A program made the translations under genes and the position numbers. Source: CALAZP01 sp041164265 (GTDB taxonomy: Bacteria > Bacteroidota > Bacteroidia > Chitinophagales > Saprospiraceae). From it: a DNA stretch of 64,000 nt. The first letter of the stretch is position 1. Each line of letters starts with the position of its first letter. Where the stretch lies: NCBI GenBank assembly GCA_041164265.1, contig JBEAPR010000047.1, positions 1 to 64,000 of the forward strand, in the 5' to 3' direction. Under the pieces are notes generated by a model, which searched no databases, was not told where the DNA came from, and saw only the letters and a program-made list of their open reading frames with translations. Below are positions 34,103-42,838 of the stretch, one piece after another.

Positions 34103-35713
34103 ATGAAAATATATTTATCAATTATACTAGGTTGGCTGTTAGTCTCTTGTGCAAATATTGTAGCACCTATCGGTGGCCCCAAAGATGAAATACCCCCTCA
34201 TATCGACTCCCTTAACTCTTCAATATTTTTTGAAACCCAATTCGAAAAGAAAAGAATTATATTAACATTTGATGAATTTGTAAGACTTGATAATCCTGCT
34301 CAAGGAATTCTCTTTTCTCCTCCTCTCGATTACAGACCTTCTTACAGCCTTAAAAAAAGAAGTCTTAGAATTGATTTTGACGAAAGGGAAATCTTGAAAA
34401 ATAATACCACTTACACGATCAATTTTGGAGATGCGGTAGTAGACCTAACTGAAAGAAATCCAGCTGAAGATCTTAGATATGTCTTTGCTACAGGAAAGGT
34501 GATTGATTCCCTTGAACTAACTGGAAAGGTTACTTATGCTGCGACTGGTAAGCCAGTTGAAGGAGCTCTAATGGGTCTATACCAATCAATAAGTGATTCG
34601 ATTATACTAGAGCAACGTCCTTTTTATTTTTCAAAAACCAACAAAGATGGTAAGGTTAACCTTTCTAATTTAAAATCAGATACTTTTAAAGTGGTAGGAT
34701 GGAAGGATGAAAATTTCAATTATAAATACGATCCATATACGGAAGAATTTGGATTTCATCCTGTTCCTATAGTTTTAGAATCCAATTGGAAAGACTCCTT
34801 GATCACACTTTCGTTTTTTAAAGAAATTCCTCCTATTAAAATTCTCAATGTTTCCTACGAACAATATGGTATTATAAAATGGAAATTGAACCGTAATTAT
34901 GATTCTATAGATTTAGTAATCCATCCACCTGATTTGACCAATTATTTGATTGAACAAAAGGCAGATTCCGTTTTTTTGTGGTACAATTCGCCATCAGACT
35001 CTATCCAAATAGTTTTAACCTTGAATCAAGAAATTAAAGATACTGTTAAATATGCTATTCCACCATTAGATTCCAATTTTAACTCCACAAACCTAACCTC
35101 CAATTACCCAAGAAGTGATTACCCAATACCTATCATTTCTGAGAAACCTCTTTTTATTAAATTTGATACTCCCCTTGGTACTTTTGATACTACTAAATTT
35201 CAATTAACTATTGATAGCTTATTAGTTGAGACTCCTTTTTGGAATTATTGTCAAATAGATAAAGGAAATTTTGAAATAGGACTCCATATCGAAAACGAGA
35301 ACTATCATCTAGCCTTTTTGCCAGGTGCTTTCACTGATATTTTTGGAAGGATAAATCAGGATACTTTAGCCTACCAATTAAAATTAGAATCCTCGGAAAA
35401 ATATGGAACAGTTAGTTTGTCGTTAGACCAATTAGACAGCACTAGTCAATACTTAGTCAGCATACTGCCAGCTAATCAACCTTTACCAGTATTTCAAACC
35501 TCCGTAAAAAGTCAAACTAAAACGGAAATTCTTTGTGATTATTTAAAACCAGGTCAATATTTCTTACAAATTGCACTAGACTTAAATCAGAATAATCGAT
35601 GGGATACTGGAAATTACTTTAAAAGACAACAGCCAGAACCATTACAAGTTTGGGAGATACCTCTTATAAAAGCCAATTGGGAAATAAACTTTGAAGTATC
35701 TCTGGAAAAATAA
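34103..35713 (+). CDS. Ig-like (Big_5) domain lipoprotein
   Basis: 536 residues. Lipoprotein signal with lipobox WLLVSC (C16) and then ANIVAPIGGPKDEIPP, the hallmark start of Bacteroidota Big_5 lipoproteins, followed by an Ig-like domain (residues 30-130, with ILTFDEFVRLDNP) and carboxypeptidase-regulatory-like beta segments (LTGKVTYAATGKPVEGA). Exported to the envelope. It begins 14 bases after xerD. Function unknown. Confidence 0.85.
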   Translation: MKIYLSIILGWLLVSCANIVAPIGGPKDEIPPHIDSLNSSIFFETQFEKKRIILTFDEFVRLDNPAQGILFSPPLDYRPSYSLKKRSLRIDFDEREILKNNTTYTINFGDAVVDLTERNPAEDLRYVFATGKVIDSLELTGKVTYAATGKPVEGALMGLYQSISDSIILEQRPFYFSKTNKDGKVNLSNLKSDTFKVVGWKDENFNYKYDPYTEEFGFHPVPIVLESNWKDSLITLSFFKEIPPIKILNVSYEQYGIIKWKLNRNYDSIDLVIHPPDLTNYLIEQKADSVFLWYNSPSDSIQIVLTLNQEIKDTVKYAIPPLDSNFNSTNLTSNYPRSDYPIPIISEKPLFIKFDTPLGTFDTTKFQLTIDSLLVETPFWNYCQIDKGNFEIGLHIENENYHLAFLPGAFTDIFGRINQDTLAYQLKLESSEKYGTVSLSLDQLDSTSQYLVSILPANQPLPVFQTSVKSQTKTEILCDYLKPGQYFLQIALDLNQNNRWDTGNYFKRQQPEPLQVWEIPLIKANWEINFEVSLEK

Positions 35714-35717
35714 CTCT

Positions 35718-36623
35718 TTACCGAAGGACCCGATATCGATTGGCGTTAGCTGGATCCAATCCAGATAAAATTTGAGAGATAACTGACCGTTCTTCTTGAG
35801 GGCTCACCTTATATATTTCAATTATTTCATTTGCTTTTGAATTGGCAAACATTTGTATTATCATAGAATTGGGATAGGACTTAGTTACCCCAACAATAGC
35901 TTCTAGTGCCGTTTTAATTGCCCCTCTGCCCTTTTCAATATCCCCAGCCATATAGTCTAATCCTTGTCGATGGTAGTTATAGAAACTTTCTCTAAAAATT
36001 CTTACCCTTGGAGATAAAATATTTTCAATCATCCAATATCGGTTTCTGTCACCATCTAATGAACGCCAACCAGAATTTGCATCAGCTACTCCCTGTGGTA
36101 TATTGTTTACAATTTCTTGAGCAATTTGAAAGTAATTCTCCCCTCCTCTTGGTTCATAAGAATCATAATCCAATCCGAGAATCACATAGACATAAAAAGA
36201 TAAGATGGCTGATAAGTTGTCATTAAAAGTGTTTCTAGAAAACTGTAATGGCTGAAACTGCTGGTAGCTGAAAGAAACTTCTTTATCAATATAATTCAAC
36301 AAAGGAGTTTCATAATTACTGTTGAAAACAGGTCTAGAAGATTGTATAGCCAATTCTGCTTTGAAACCAGTTTCTGAAACTTCCTCTTGAATAGTTAAAA
36401 GAAGGTTACAGTTTATTTTTTCATCTAATTGAAAAACATCATCTGTCCACTTTTGATTATTGAGAAACTCCAACATAGTCTGTGTTAAAGTTTCGAAAAT
36501 AACCGGATCGGCTTTTTGGACTTTTTGAGTATTAATTTTTACGGAAAAATTTAACTCCTGGCCAATTAAACTTATATTAATGCCTCCAATAAATATAAAG
36601 GACAGCAGAACCCGCGCAAACAT
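35718..36623 (-). CDS. porD: Type IX secretion protein PorD-like (DUF4835)
   Basis: 301 residues from the chosen start, which gives a clean signal peptide (MFARVLLSFIFIGG...GQELNF). The body matches the DUF4835 family: QTMLEFLNNQKWTDDVF, DKEVSFSYQQFQP, and SFYVYVILGLDYDSYEPRGG. This family is annotated as PorD in type IX secretion. The frame is open to 36680, which would overlap rpoZ; ATG 36623 does not. It is the third gene of the bamD-rpoZ-porD string. Confidence 0.85.
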   Translation of the reverse strand: MFARVLLSFIFIGGINISLIGQELNFSVKINTQKVQKADPVIFETLTQTMLEFLNNQKWTDDVFQLDEKINCNLLLTIQEEVSETGFKAELAIQSSRPVFNSNYETPLLNYIDKEVSFSYQQFQPLQFSRNTFNDNLSAILSFYVYVILGLDYDSYEPRGGENYFQIAQEIVNNIPQGVADANSGWRSLDGDRNRYWMIENILSPRVRIFRESFYNYHRQGLDYMAGDIEKGRGAIKTALEAIVGVTKSYPNSMIIQMFANSKANEIIEIYKVSPQEERSVISQILSGLDPANANRYRVLR

Positions 36624-36633
36624 AAATATTCTA

Positions 36634-36975
36634 TTAAATTCCGCTGTTGTTAACCTCTGGATATCTCCAATGAAGTTCACCTTCTAGAAATTCCTCCGTA
36701 GCAATTAATGTTGAATCTGGAAGTCTCTCGTAAAACTTGGATATTTCTATCTGCTCCTTGTTCTCACTAATTTCTTCTATGGTATCAGAGGAGGTAGCAA
36801 ATTCTTCCAATTTTTGATGCAATTCTCTTTTTAACTCAACAGATAATTGTTTGCTCCTTTTAGAGATTACAGCTATTGCTTCGTAAACATTACTGCCTTT
36901 GGAAGCTAATTCTACCATATCTCTTGCCTTAATATTCGGGTCAAGTCCTTGAACCTTAGTTTTGATATCCGACAT
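36634..36975 (-). CDS. rpoZ: RNA polymerase omega-type subunit
   Basis: 113 residues, RpoZ/Rpb6 fold as found in Bacteroidota: ARDMVELASKGSNVYEAIAVISKRSKQL in the first half is the conserved helix pair that latches the beta-prime C-terminus. The start overlaps the end of bamD by 20 bases, so translation is likely coupled. Confidence 0.85.
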   Translation of the reverse strand: MSDIKTKVQGLDPNIKARDMVELASKGSNVYEAIAVISKRSKQLSVELKRELHQKLEEFATSSDTIEEISENKEQIEISKFYERLPDSTLIATEEFLEGELHWRYPEVNNSGI

Positions 36976-37783
36976 AATTTATTGATTTAATATTTTTATC
37001 ACTATTGGCTATTAAACTTCTAACCTCATTAGCGATAGTTTCGTTTCCATATTTATCTAAAAATTCCTCTCCCTTTTCAATTACTTCTTCGTATCGTTCC
37101 TTTTGCCTAGTTACAACGCTATTCTCAGCTAGTAAGTATAAGGATTCTATAATTTGGTACCTAACATTTGCTACATTATTTGTTTCAGGAAAATCTTTTA
37201 GCAGATTTTCAAAAACTTGCACTGCAGATTGATATTGACTTAAGTCAAAGTAAAGCATTCCTTCATAAAATGCTTTTTGTTCTAATTTTTTCCTTAATTC
37301 ATCTATCAAATTATTGCACTCATTAACTCTTTCACTTAAAGGATAAGTATTGATATAGAGTTGAAGATCATCTATTGCTTTTTGTGTATAAGTCTGGTCC
37401 AATCTATAGTTGGGAGACATTTTATACTGAGAATAAGCAGCCATAAAGTCTGTTTCCTCTTTATAATCACTTCCACCATAGGTTTGGGAAAAATTATTGA
37501 AGTAATAGGCCGCTAATATATAGCGTTCCATATAAAAAAAAGTATAGGCGTATTTATAATAAATATCCTCTGCTTCCTTCCGCCCTCTGTAGCTACTTAT
37601 AACTAACTCAAACAAAGTTTGTGCTTTTTGGTATTCTTCCTTTTCATAATACTCAAGTGCCTTTTGGTAATGCAAATCTGGTTCTCCAGATGATCGGATC
37701 TTTTCAAATTCACTTTTGCAGCCTGTAATGGCAATTACAAAAAAGACAAATAAAAGGAGGTATTGATAGTTCACTTTTCCCAT
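36956..37783 (-). CDS. bamD: Outer membrane protein assembly factor BamD
   Basis: 275 residues. Lipoprotein signal with C22 in IAITGC, then TPR repeats (YQKALEYYEKEEYQKAQTLF...). Part of the Bam complex that inserts beta-barrels into the outer membrane. The gene order bamD-rpoZ-porD is characteristic of Bacteroidota. A TAATTTTG element lies 8 bases upstream of the ATG, but without a good -33 element. Confidence 0.9.
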   Translation of the reverse strand: MGKVNYQYLLLFVFFVIAITGCKSEFEKIRSSGEPDLHYQKALEYYEKEEYQKAQTLFELVISSYRGRKEAEDIYYKYAYTFFYMERYILAAYYFNNFSQTYGGSDYKEETDFMAAYSQYKMSPNYRLDQTYTQKAIDDLQLYINTYPLSERVNECNNLIDELRKKLEQKAFYEGMLYFDLSQYQSAVQVFENLLKDFPETNNVANVRYQIIESLYLLAENSVVTRQKERYEEVIEKGEEFLDKYGNETIANEVRSLIANSDKNIKSINYVGYQN

Positions 37784-37844
37784 AAGAATGCAAAATTAGA
37801 CTTTTTTGTCTGTTTAACGTTATTTTTAGATAAATCATACCAAA

Positions 37845-38717
37845 ATGAAGCTTAGTTTAACATTATTATCATTATTTTTTATTTCCTCCAATAGCTGGCA
37901 TACTCCCTTACAAGTTACCCAACAATCATTACTTTGGGAAATAAGCAGGAAAGACTTACCTGGATCTTCCTTCTTATTGGGTACTATGCATTTGATTCCA
38001 AAAAAAGATTTTAAATATTCGACCAAACTAGATTCAATTTTGAATATTAGCGAAGAGGTAATTTTTGAAATCGATTTAAATGAAATGGAAGACTTTAATG
38101 CATTACTTCAGGTAATGATGCAGTCGCTTATGCCCGATACCAATCTACAATCTTTAGTTTCGGTTGAAGAATATGAATTAATAAAAAATTATTTTTCCAA
38201 TAAAGGCCTTCCACTGTATGTATTAGATCGCTTAAAGCCTATGTTTTTATATGTCTTAGCTGAAGGCTCTTCTTACAATCTCCAAGAAAACGCCGTAAGT
38301 TATGAAATGGAACTTTATCAGAAGGCATTGGTAAAAAACATAAAGACTAGCGGATTGGAAACTATGGTTTTTCAAATGAGTATATTTGATAGTATTCCCT
38401 ATAAAGATCAAGCTCAAATGCTTATTAAATCCATTCAAATAGCAGAAAATCAACCTAATCCTCTTCAAGATATTATTGAATTATACAACAAAGGTGCTGT
38501 TGAGGAATTGTATCAATTGATAGCTGAAGAAGATGAAATAATCACTCGAATTATGATTCATCAGAGGAACTTAAATTGGATACAAAAAATGAGGGAAAAA
38601 ATGAAAATAAATAGAGGACTTTATGCCGTAGGTGCTGGTCACTTAGGCGGGCCTACAGGTCTGATTCAGCTATTGGAAAATAACGGCTATCAAGTTCGTC
38701 CATTACCCTTACATTAG
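37845..38717 (+). CDS. TraB/GumN family protein
   Basis: 290 residues with a signal peptide. The two conserved motifs of the TraB/GumN (Tiki-like) family are present: GTMHLIPKKDF near residue 45 and the C-terminal GAGHLGGPTGLIQLL. Tiki relatives are metalloproteases; activity in bacterial members is mostly untested. Likely periplasmic or surface protein. It is divergent from bamD. Confidence 0.88.
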   Translation: MKLSLTLLSLFFISSNSWHTPLQVTQQSLLWEISRKDLPGSSFLLGTMHLIPKKDFKYSTKLDSILNISEEVIFEIDLNEMEDFNALLQVMMQSLMPDTNLQSLVSVEEYELIKNYFSNKGLPLYVLDRLKPMFLYVLAEGSSYNLQENAVSYEMELYQKALVKNIKTSGLETMVFQMSIFDSIPYKDQAQMLIKSIQIAENQPNPLQDIIELYNKGAVEELYQLIAEEDEIITRIMIHQRNLNWIQKMREKMKINRGLYAVGAGHLGGPTGLIQLLENNGYQVRPLPLH

Positions 38718-38730
38718 TGATAACAATCAC
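38717..38730. promoter_or_regulatory. Crp/Fnr-type operator
   Basis: GTGATAACAATCAC is a perfect inverted repeat of GTGAT with a 4-base spacer, equal to the Crp core GTGA-N6-TCAC and to the Fnr core TGAT-N4-ATCA. It starts at the last base of the TraB stop codon. Its centre (38723.5) lies about 42 bases before the predicted transcription start, the class II activator position. Confidence 0.55.
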
Positions 38731-38752
38731 CATATTTGATTAATATTAAATT

Positions 38753-38760
38753 TATTTTTG
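38753..38760 (+). promoter_or_regulatory. -7 element of the stress-cluster promoter
   Basis: TATTTTTG, a full TAnnTTTG match, 11 bases before the ATG at 38772. There is no TTTG at the -33 distance, which fits a promoter that needs the activator bound at the upstream Crp/Fnr-type operator. Confidence 0.45.
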
Positions 38761-38771
38761 AATAAAAACTT

Positions 38772-39149
38772 ATGGAATTAGACAAAAAGCATAAACTAGG
38801 TAAACTTCAAAGTGACTTTAATTCAAAGTTTCCTAATCTTAAAATTGAATTTTACAAGGCAGCACATCAAATTGGAGAAGGAAGTTCTGATAGAGAACAT
38901 CTAGATTCAAATCTTACATTAGAAGAATGTGGTTTTATGATTGAATCTTCGTTTTTCGATATCAAACCTGAGATGAGTGTTGGAGCATTTGAAAAAGAAT
39001 TCTCAGAAAAATTTGATTTATATGTTCAGGTTTTTCGCAAATCAGGTAATTTGTGGATGCAGACCACTTCCACAGATGACTGGAGTCTTATTGAGCAAAA
39101 TAGAAAAGGTGGTGCCTCTGAGATACACTTTCAAGAAAAAGAAAAGTAA
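38772..39149 (+). CDS. Conserved Bacteroidota protein near stress genes, unknown function
   Basis: 125 residues, no signal peptide. Two similar halves: LGKLQSDFNSKFPNLKIEFYK with a GEGSSDREHLDSNLTLEE segment, and VGAFEKEFSEKFDLYVQVFRKSG-like sequence, which looks like an internal duplication of a small alpha/beta unit (L-x3-F-x-E/S-K-F-x-L-x-V/I). The tail LWMQTTSTDDWSLIEQN is what I recall as widely conserved in Bacteroidota proteins next to universal stress genes. Its ORF ends 2 bases before the Usp gene. Confidence 0.75.
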   Translation: MELDKKHKLGKLQSDFNSKFPNLKIEFYKAAHQIGEGSSDREHLDSNLTLEECGFMIESSFFDIKPEMSVGAFEKEFSEKFDLYVQVFRKSGNLWMQTTSTDDWSLIEQNRKGGASEIHFQEKEK

Positions 39150-39151
39150 TT

Positions 39152-39961
39152 ATGAAAAAGATACTATTCCCGACCGATTTTTCAGAAGCCGCCGCTATTG
39201 CTTTAGATTATGCAGTTGCATTTGCTAATCATGTTGGAGCAACAATTGATATAATGACTATCTACAATATCCCAATAGACGTAGCTGAAACCGTATATCC
39301 GCATACCATTGACCCGCTTATTGCAGAAAAAAGAAAAGCTGTTCAACAACAATTAGAAAAGTTAACTACTAAATATCCAAATCATATTATCGGGGATAGA
39401 AAAGCCGAGTACGGATTATTTATTTACCAAGAAGTTGTAGATACGGCAGGTTCAGGCAATTATGATTGTATTATTATGGGAGCAAAAGGAGAAACAGATG
39501 GTATCGATAAGTTGATGGGTAATGTAACTAGTCATACGATGATGCAGGCTCCGTGCCCAGTTTTAGCTGTTCCTCAAGATGCGCAATACAAGCCTATCAA
39601 AAAGATAGCCTATGCCACTGATTTTATCCCTGAAGATCAAAATGCAGTTAGCCAACTACTAAAATTCAGTAAACTTTTAGATGCGAGTATTCATTTGGTT
39701 CACATTGAAGAGAAAGGCCGAGGACATAAAGAAAATGATGAAAAAGTTCTAGATCATTACCCTGTCAAATTTGCTGACTTTACCATAGTTAATGCGGAGA
39801 GCATAGAAGCCGGTATAAATAATTTTATAGAATCAGAGGAAATTGACATTTTATGTTTATTCGTTCCCAAAAGGAGAATTTGGGAACGTTTATTTCATTC
39901 TAGTTTCACCAAAAAAATGACACTTCATTCTAAAATTCCCCTTTTAACTTTTCACCAATAA
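39152..39961 (+). CDS. Universal stress protein, tandem Usp domains
   Basis: 269 residues: Usp domain 1 (residues 1-145, KKILFPTDFSEAA start and the ATP-binding-type motif MGAKGETDGIDKLMGN) and a shorter Usp domain 2 (from KKIAYATDFIPEDQNA) that lacks the glycine motif. Tandem Usp proteins of this kind are common in Bacteroidota and respond to starvation or low oxygen. Same transcription unit as the preceding small gene; the broken histidine kinase follows 44 bases later. Confidence 0.9.
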   Translation: MKKILFPTDFSEAAAIALDYAVAFANHVGATIDIMTIYNIPIDVAETVYPHTIDPLIAEKRKAVQQQLEKLTTKYPNHIIGDRKAEYGLFIYQEVVDTAGSGNYDCIIMGAKGETDGIDKLMGNVTSHTMMQAPCPVLAVPQDAQYKPIKKIAYATDFIPEDQNAVSQLLKFSKLLDASIHLVHIEEKGRGHKENDEKVLDHYPVKFADFTIVNAESIEAGINNFIESEEIDILCLFVPKRRIWERLFHSSFTKKMTLHSKIPLLTFHQ

Positions 39962-40005
39962 TTCAATTTTTCATCTAATTTTCTTAAACCTAATTAGAAA
40001 AATTG

Positions 40006-41636
40006 ATGGATTTTAGAGAAAAAGACGAAGCTCTCAAGCTCTAAGCAATTATTAAAAGTGCATCTGACGGTATAATTATCATTAATCATCAGGGAATTAT
40101 TGAACTAATTAATGACGCAGCTTGCACCCTTTTTGACTATCACATTAACGAGCTCATAGGCAAAAATATAAGCATGTTAATGGTAAATCAACATGCCTCT
40201 CAACACGATCAATATCTCAAAAATTACTTAAATACGGGCATCAAAAAAATTATAGGTATTGGTAGAGAAGTTGAAGGAAAAAAAAAGATGGTACTGTTTT
40301 CCCTGTTAGGTTAAGTATCAGTGAAGCCCAATTACACAATAGAGTAGTATTTACGGGTATTATCCATGATTTGACGGAAGAAAAAAAGGCAGAAGAAGCA
40401 CTTAGGGCTGAAAAGGAAAAGGCGCAAATGTATTTTGATCTTGCCAATACTATTACCGTTGTATTAAACAATAAAGGAGCCATCCAATTAGTCAACCGCA
40501 AAGGAACGGAGACCCTAGGCTATCTAGAGGAGGAATTAATAGGTAAATATTGGTGGAATTTTTTTGTGTTAACCTCTAAAAAAGTCAATTACTTCAAAAA
40601 AGCTTTCACCATAGGAAACTTTTCTGAGTTTGATTTTTTTGAAAGTGAAATACTTACTAAACACGGACAATCCATTGTAGTATCATGGAGGATTTCACCT
40701 ATATCGCATAAATCCAATAAATTGATGGGTTTGATTTGCAGTGGAGTAGATATTACTCAGCAAAGAGAATTTGAAAATAGAATTAAAAGCCTGAATGTAG
40801 AGCTCGAGGAAAGGGTTAATCAAAGAACCGAAGAATTGGCAGACGCAGTAAATCAGTTGCTCGATGTAAATAAACAATTACAACACGAAATCAAAGAAAG
40901 AAAAATCGGTGAAATCAACTTAAGAAAGGCCTTTGAGAAAGAAAAAGATCTCAATGAACTTAAGTCCAGATTTGTGTCTATGGCCTCACATGAATTTAGA
41001 ACCCCTCTTTCGACCATATTATCTTCAGCAGATTTAATTGAAGCCTACCGCAGTTATGCCCAACAAGAAAAAAGGGAAAAACACATTAACAGAATAAAAT
41101 CTTCAGTAACTAACCTGACCTCCATTTTAAATGATTTTTTATCGCTTAGCAAGTTAGAGGAGGGTAAAACCGATATTAAAGTAAGTGAAATAAAGATTAT
41201 TGACTTCATTTCTCAAGTATTGGATGAAATTAAAAGTCTTTTAAAATCAGGTCAACAAATTATTTTCAACCAGGATGAACTGGTGAACCATTTTTTTCAA
41301 ACAGACAAAGGAATCCTCAAGAATATCCTATTTAATTTGGTTTCTAATGCTATCAAATATTCTCCTGTCGATAGTGAAATACAAATTCAGGTTACATCAA
41401 ATAAAAACAAACTGAATGTTTCAATAAAAGACAACGGGATTGGTATTCCTTTTGAAGAACAAGTTTATCTATTTACCCGATTTTTTAGGGCACATAATGC
41501 AGAAAACATTCAAGGTACAGAGCTTGGTCTTAATATTGTCAAGCGTTATATTGAAATTTTGAAAGGAACCATTCACTTTGAAAGTCAAGAAAATAAGGGT
41601 TCAACCTTTTTCTTTAGTATACCTTCATTGGAATAG
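40006..41636 (+). pseudogene. PAS-domain histidine kinase, disrupted by a stop codon and a frameshift
   Basis: The N-terminus starts ATG 40006 (MDFREKDEALKL) and hits an in-frame TAA at 40042-40044 where a glutamine codon would fit (L-Q-A-I-I-K-S-A-S-D-G-I). The PAS domain continues in the same frame to EVEGKKK, then a run of nine A (40278-40286) shifts the frame by one base; the shifted frame continues the PAS consensus exactly (KDGTVFPVRLSISEA). From there an intact frame holds a second PAS domain, a coiled coil, the HisKA H-box (SMASHEFRTPLS), the N-box region (NLVSNAIKYSP) and DNGIGIP. An open frame from ATG 40371 gives 421 residues. The G2 box reads GTELGL rather than GTGLGL (codon GAG at 41520-41522). 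A repaired protein would be about 544 residues. Confidence 0.85.
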
Positions 41637-41651
41637 TTAAGCATTAAGTGT

Positions 41652-42692
41652 ATGAAAAAAATTTTAGTGATTGAAGACAACCTTGATGTTAGGGAAAATC
41701 TCTCTGAGATTCTGGAACTTTCGGGCTATAGAGTGTCCACTGCAGAAGATGGAAAAAAAGGAGTGGAACTTGCCATCTCTGAAAAGCCAGATTTAATTAT
41801 CTGCGATGTGATGATGCCCAAATTAGATGGTTTTGGGGTGTTAAATATTTTGAGCAAAAAAAGCGAAACAGCATCTATTCCTTTTATTTTTTTGACATCT
41901 AAGGCTGAAAAAACGGACTTGAGAAGGGGAATGAACCTCGGGGCAGATGATTATATTACTAAGCCTTTTTATAAGGATGAACTGCTAGAAGTCATTAACA
42001 CTAGATTGCATAAAACAGCTAAGCTCAAAGAAAAATTTGACAAAACCGAAAAAGGGTTGAAATCTTTTATTGATGAAGTAAGAGGATTAGAAACTCTTAA
42101 CGGCCTATAAAAAGAAAAAAAATCAAGACACCTTAAAAAAAAGGACTTATTATTCACAGAAGGTGATTTTCCACGATTTTTATATTTTGTAAATAGTGGC
42201 AAAATGAAACTATTTAAAACTAACGAAAATGGAAAAGAATATATTCTACAAATTATAGAAAAGGGGGAGTTTGTTGGACATATTGATATTCTTAAAAAAC
42301 AAAACCATCAATCCTCTGCCTCTGCTTTAGAAGATACTTCTATTAGTTTAATTCCAAAAGAAGATTTCACCGCATTATTAAGCCAAGATAGGGATGTAGC
42401 GGCCCAAGTAATAAAAATGATTGCCAACGACGTAGTTGAAAAAGAGGAACAATTACTTAATTTAGCATACAACTCCGTTAGAAAAAGGGTCGCAGATGCC
42501 CTTTTACTTTTACATCATAAAGAGGGGGAAGCTATTCACATTCTTCGTGATGATTTAGCAAGAATTGTTGGAACAGCCAAGGAAAGTGTCATTAGAATGC
42601 TGACAGAGTTTAAGGATGAAGGTTACATCTCTATAAAAAATAGTCTTATAACTATAACTGATTTGGAGGGTTTAAAAGAAATGCCTTCCTAG
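41652..42692 (+). pseudogene. Response regulator-Crp fusion, split by an in-frame stop
   Basis: Residues 1-125 are a receiver domain (ILVIEDNLDVRENL acidic pocket, phospho-acceptor D in IICDVMMPKLDGFG, K in YITKPF). The frame meets TAA at 42108-42110, but continues without further stops and in the same phase into a cNMP-binding domain (DLLFTEGDFPRFLYFVNSGK) and a Crp-type helix-turn-helix (LARIVGTAKESVIRML). Full length would be 346 residues, the size of receiver-Crp fusions I know from Bacteroidota. Without readthrough it yields a 152-residue receiver and possibly a Crp part from ATG 42204 that lacks the first strands of its sensor domain. It follows the broken kinase by 15 bases, its likely partner. 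Confidence 0.85.
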
Positions 42693-42838
42693 AGGGAGCC
42701 CCAACCTATTACAGATTGAGGCATACCTTCGTCGGGTTGATTTTTTGGAGTCATACAAATAAACAACAGTTTCGAATAGGTTCACACAATTGAAATCTAA
42801 TCGGTAATTTTATCCTAGCGATTGGTCATCTTTTTGCC

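Noticed and set aside
42204..42692. Separate complete Crp/Fnr gene starting at ATG 42204
   Set aside because: The in-frame sequence before this ATG encodes the first strands of the cNMP-binding domain, so the ATG is internal to a split fusion gene.
42700..42745. Terminator between the Crp part and the LytTR gene
   Set aside because: Only a 5-base stem (CAACC/GGTTG) with a loop of about 28 bases before a T run; too weak to call.
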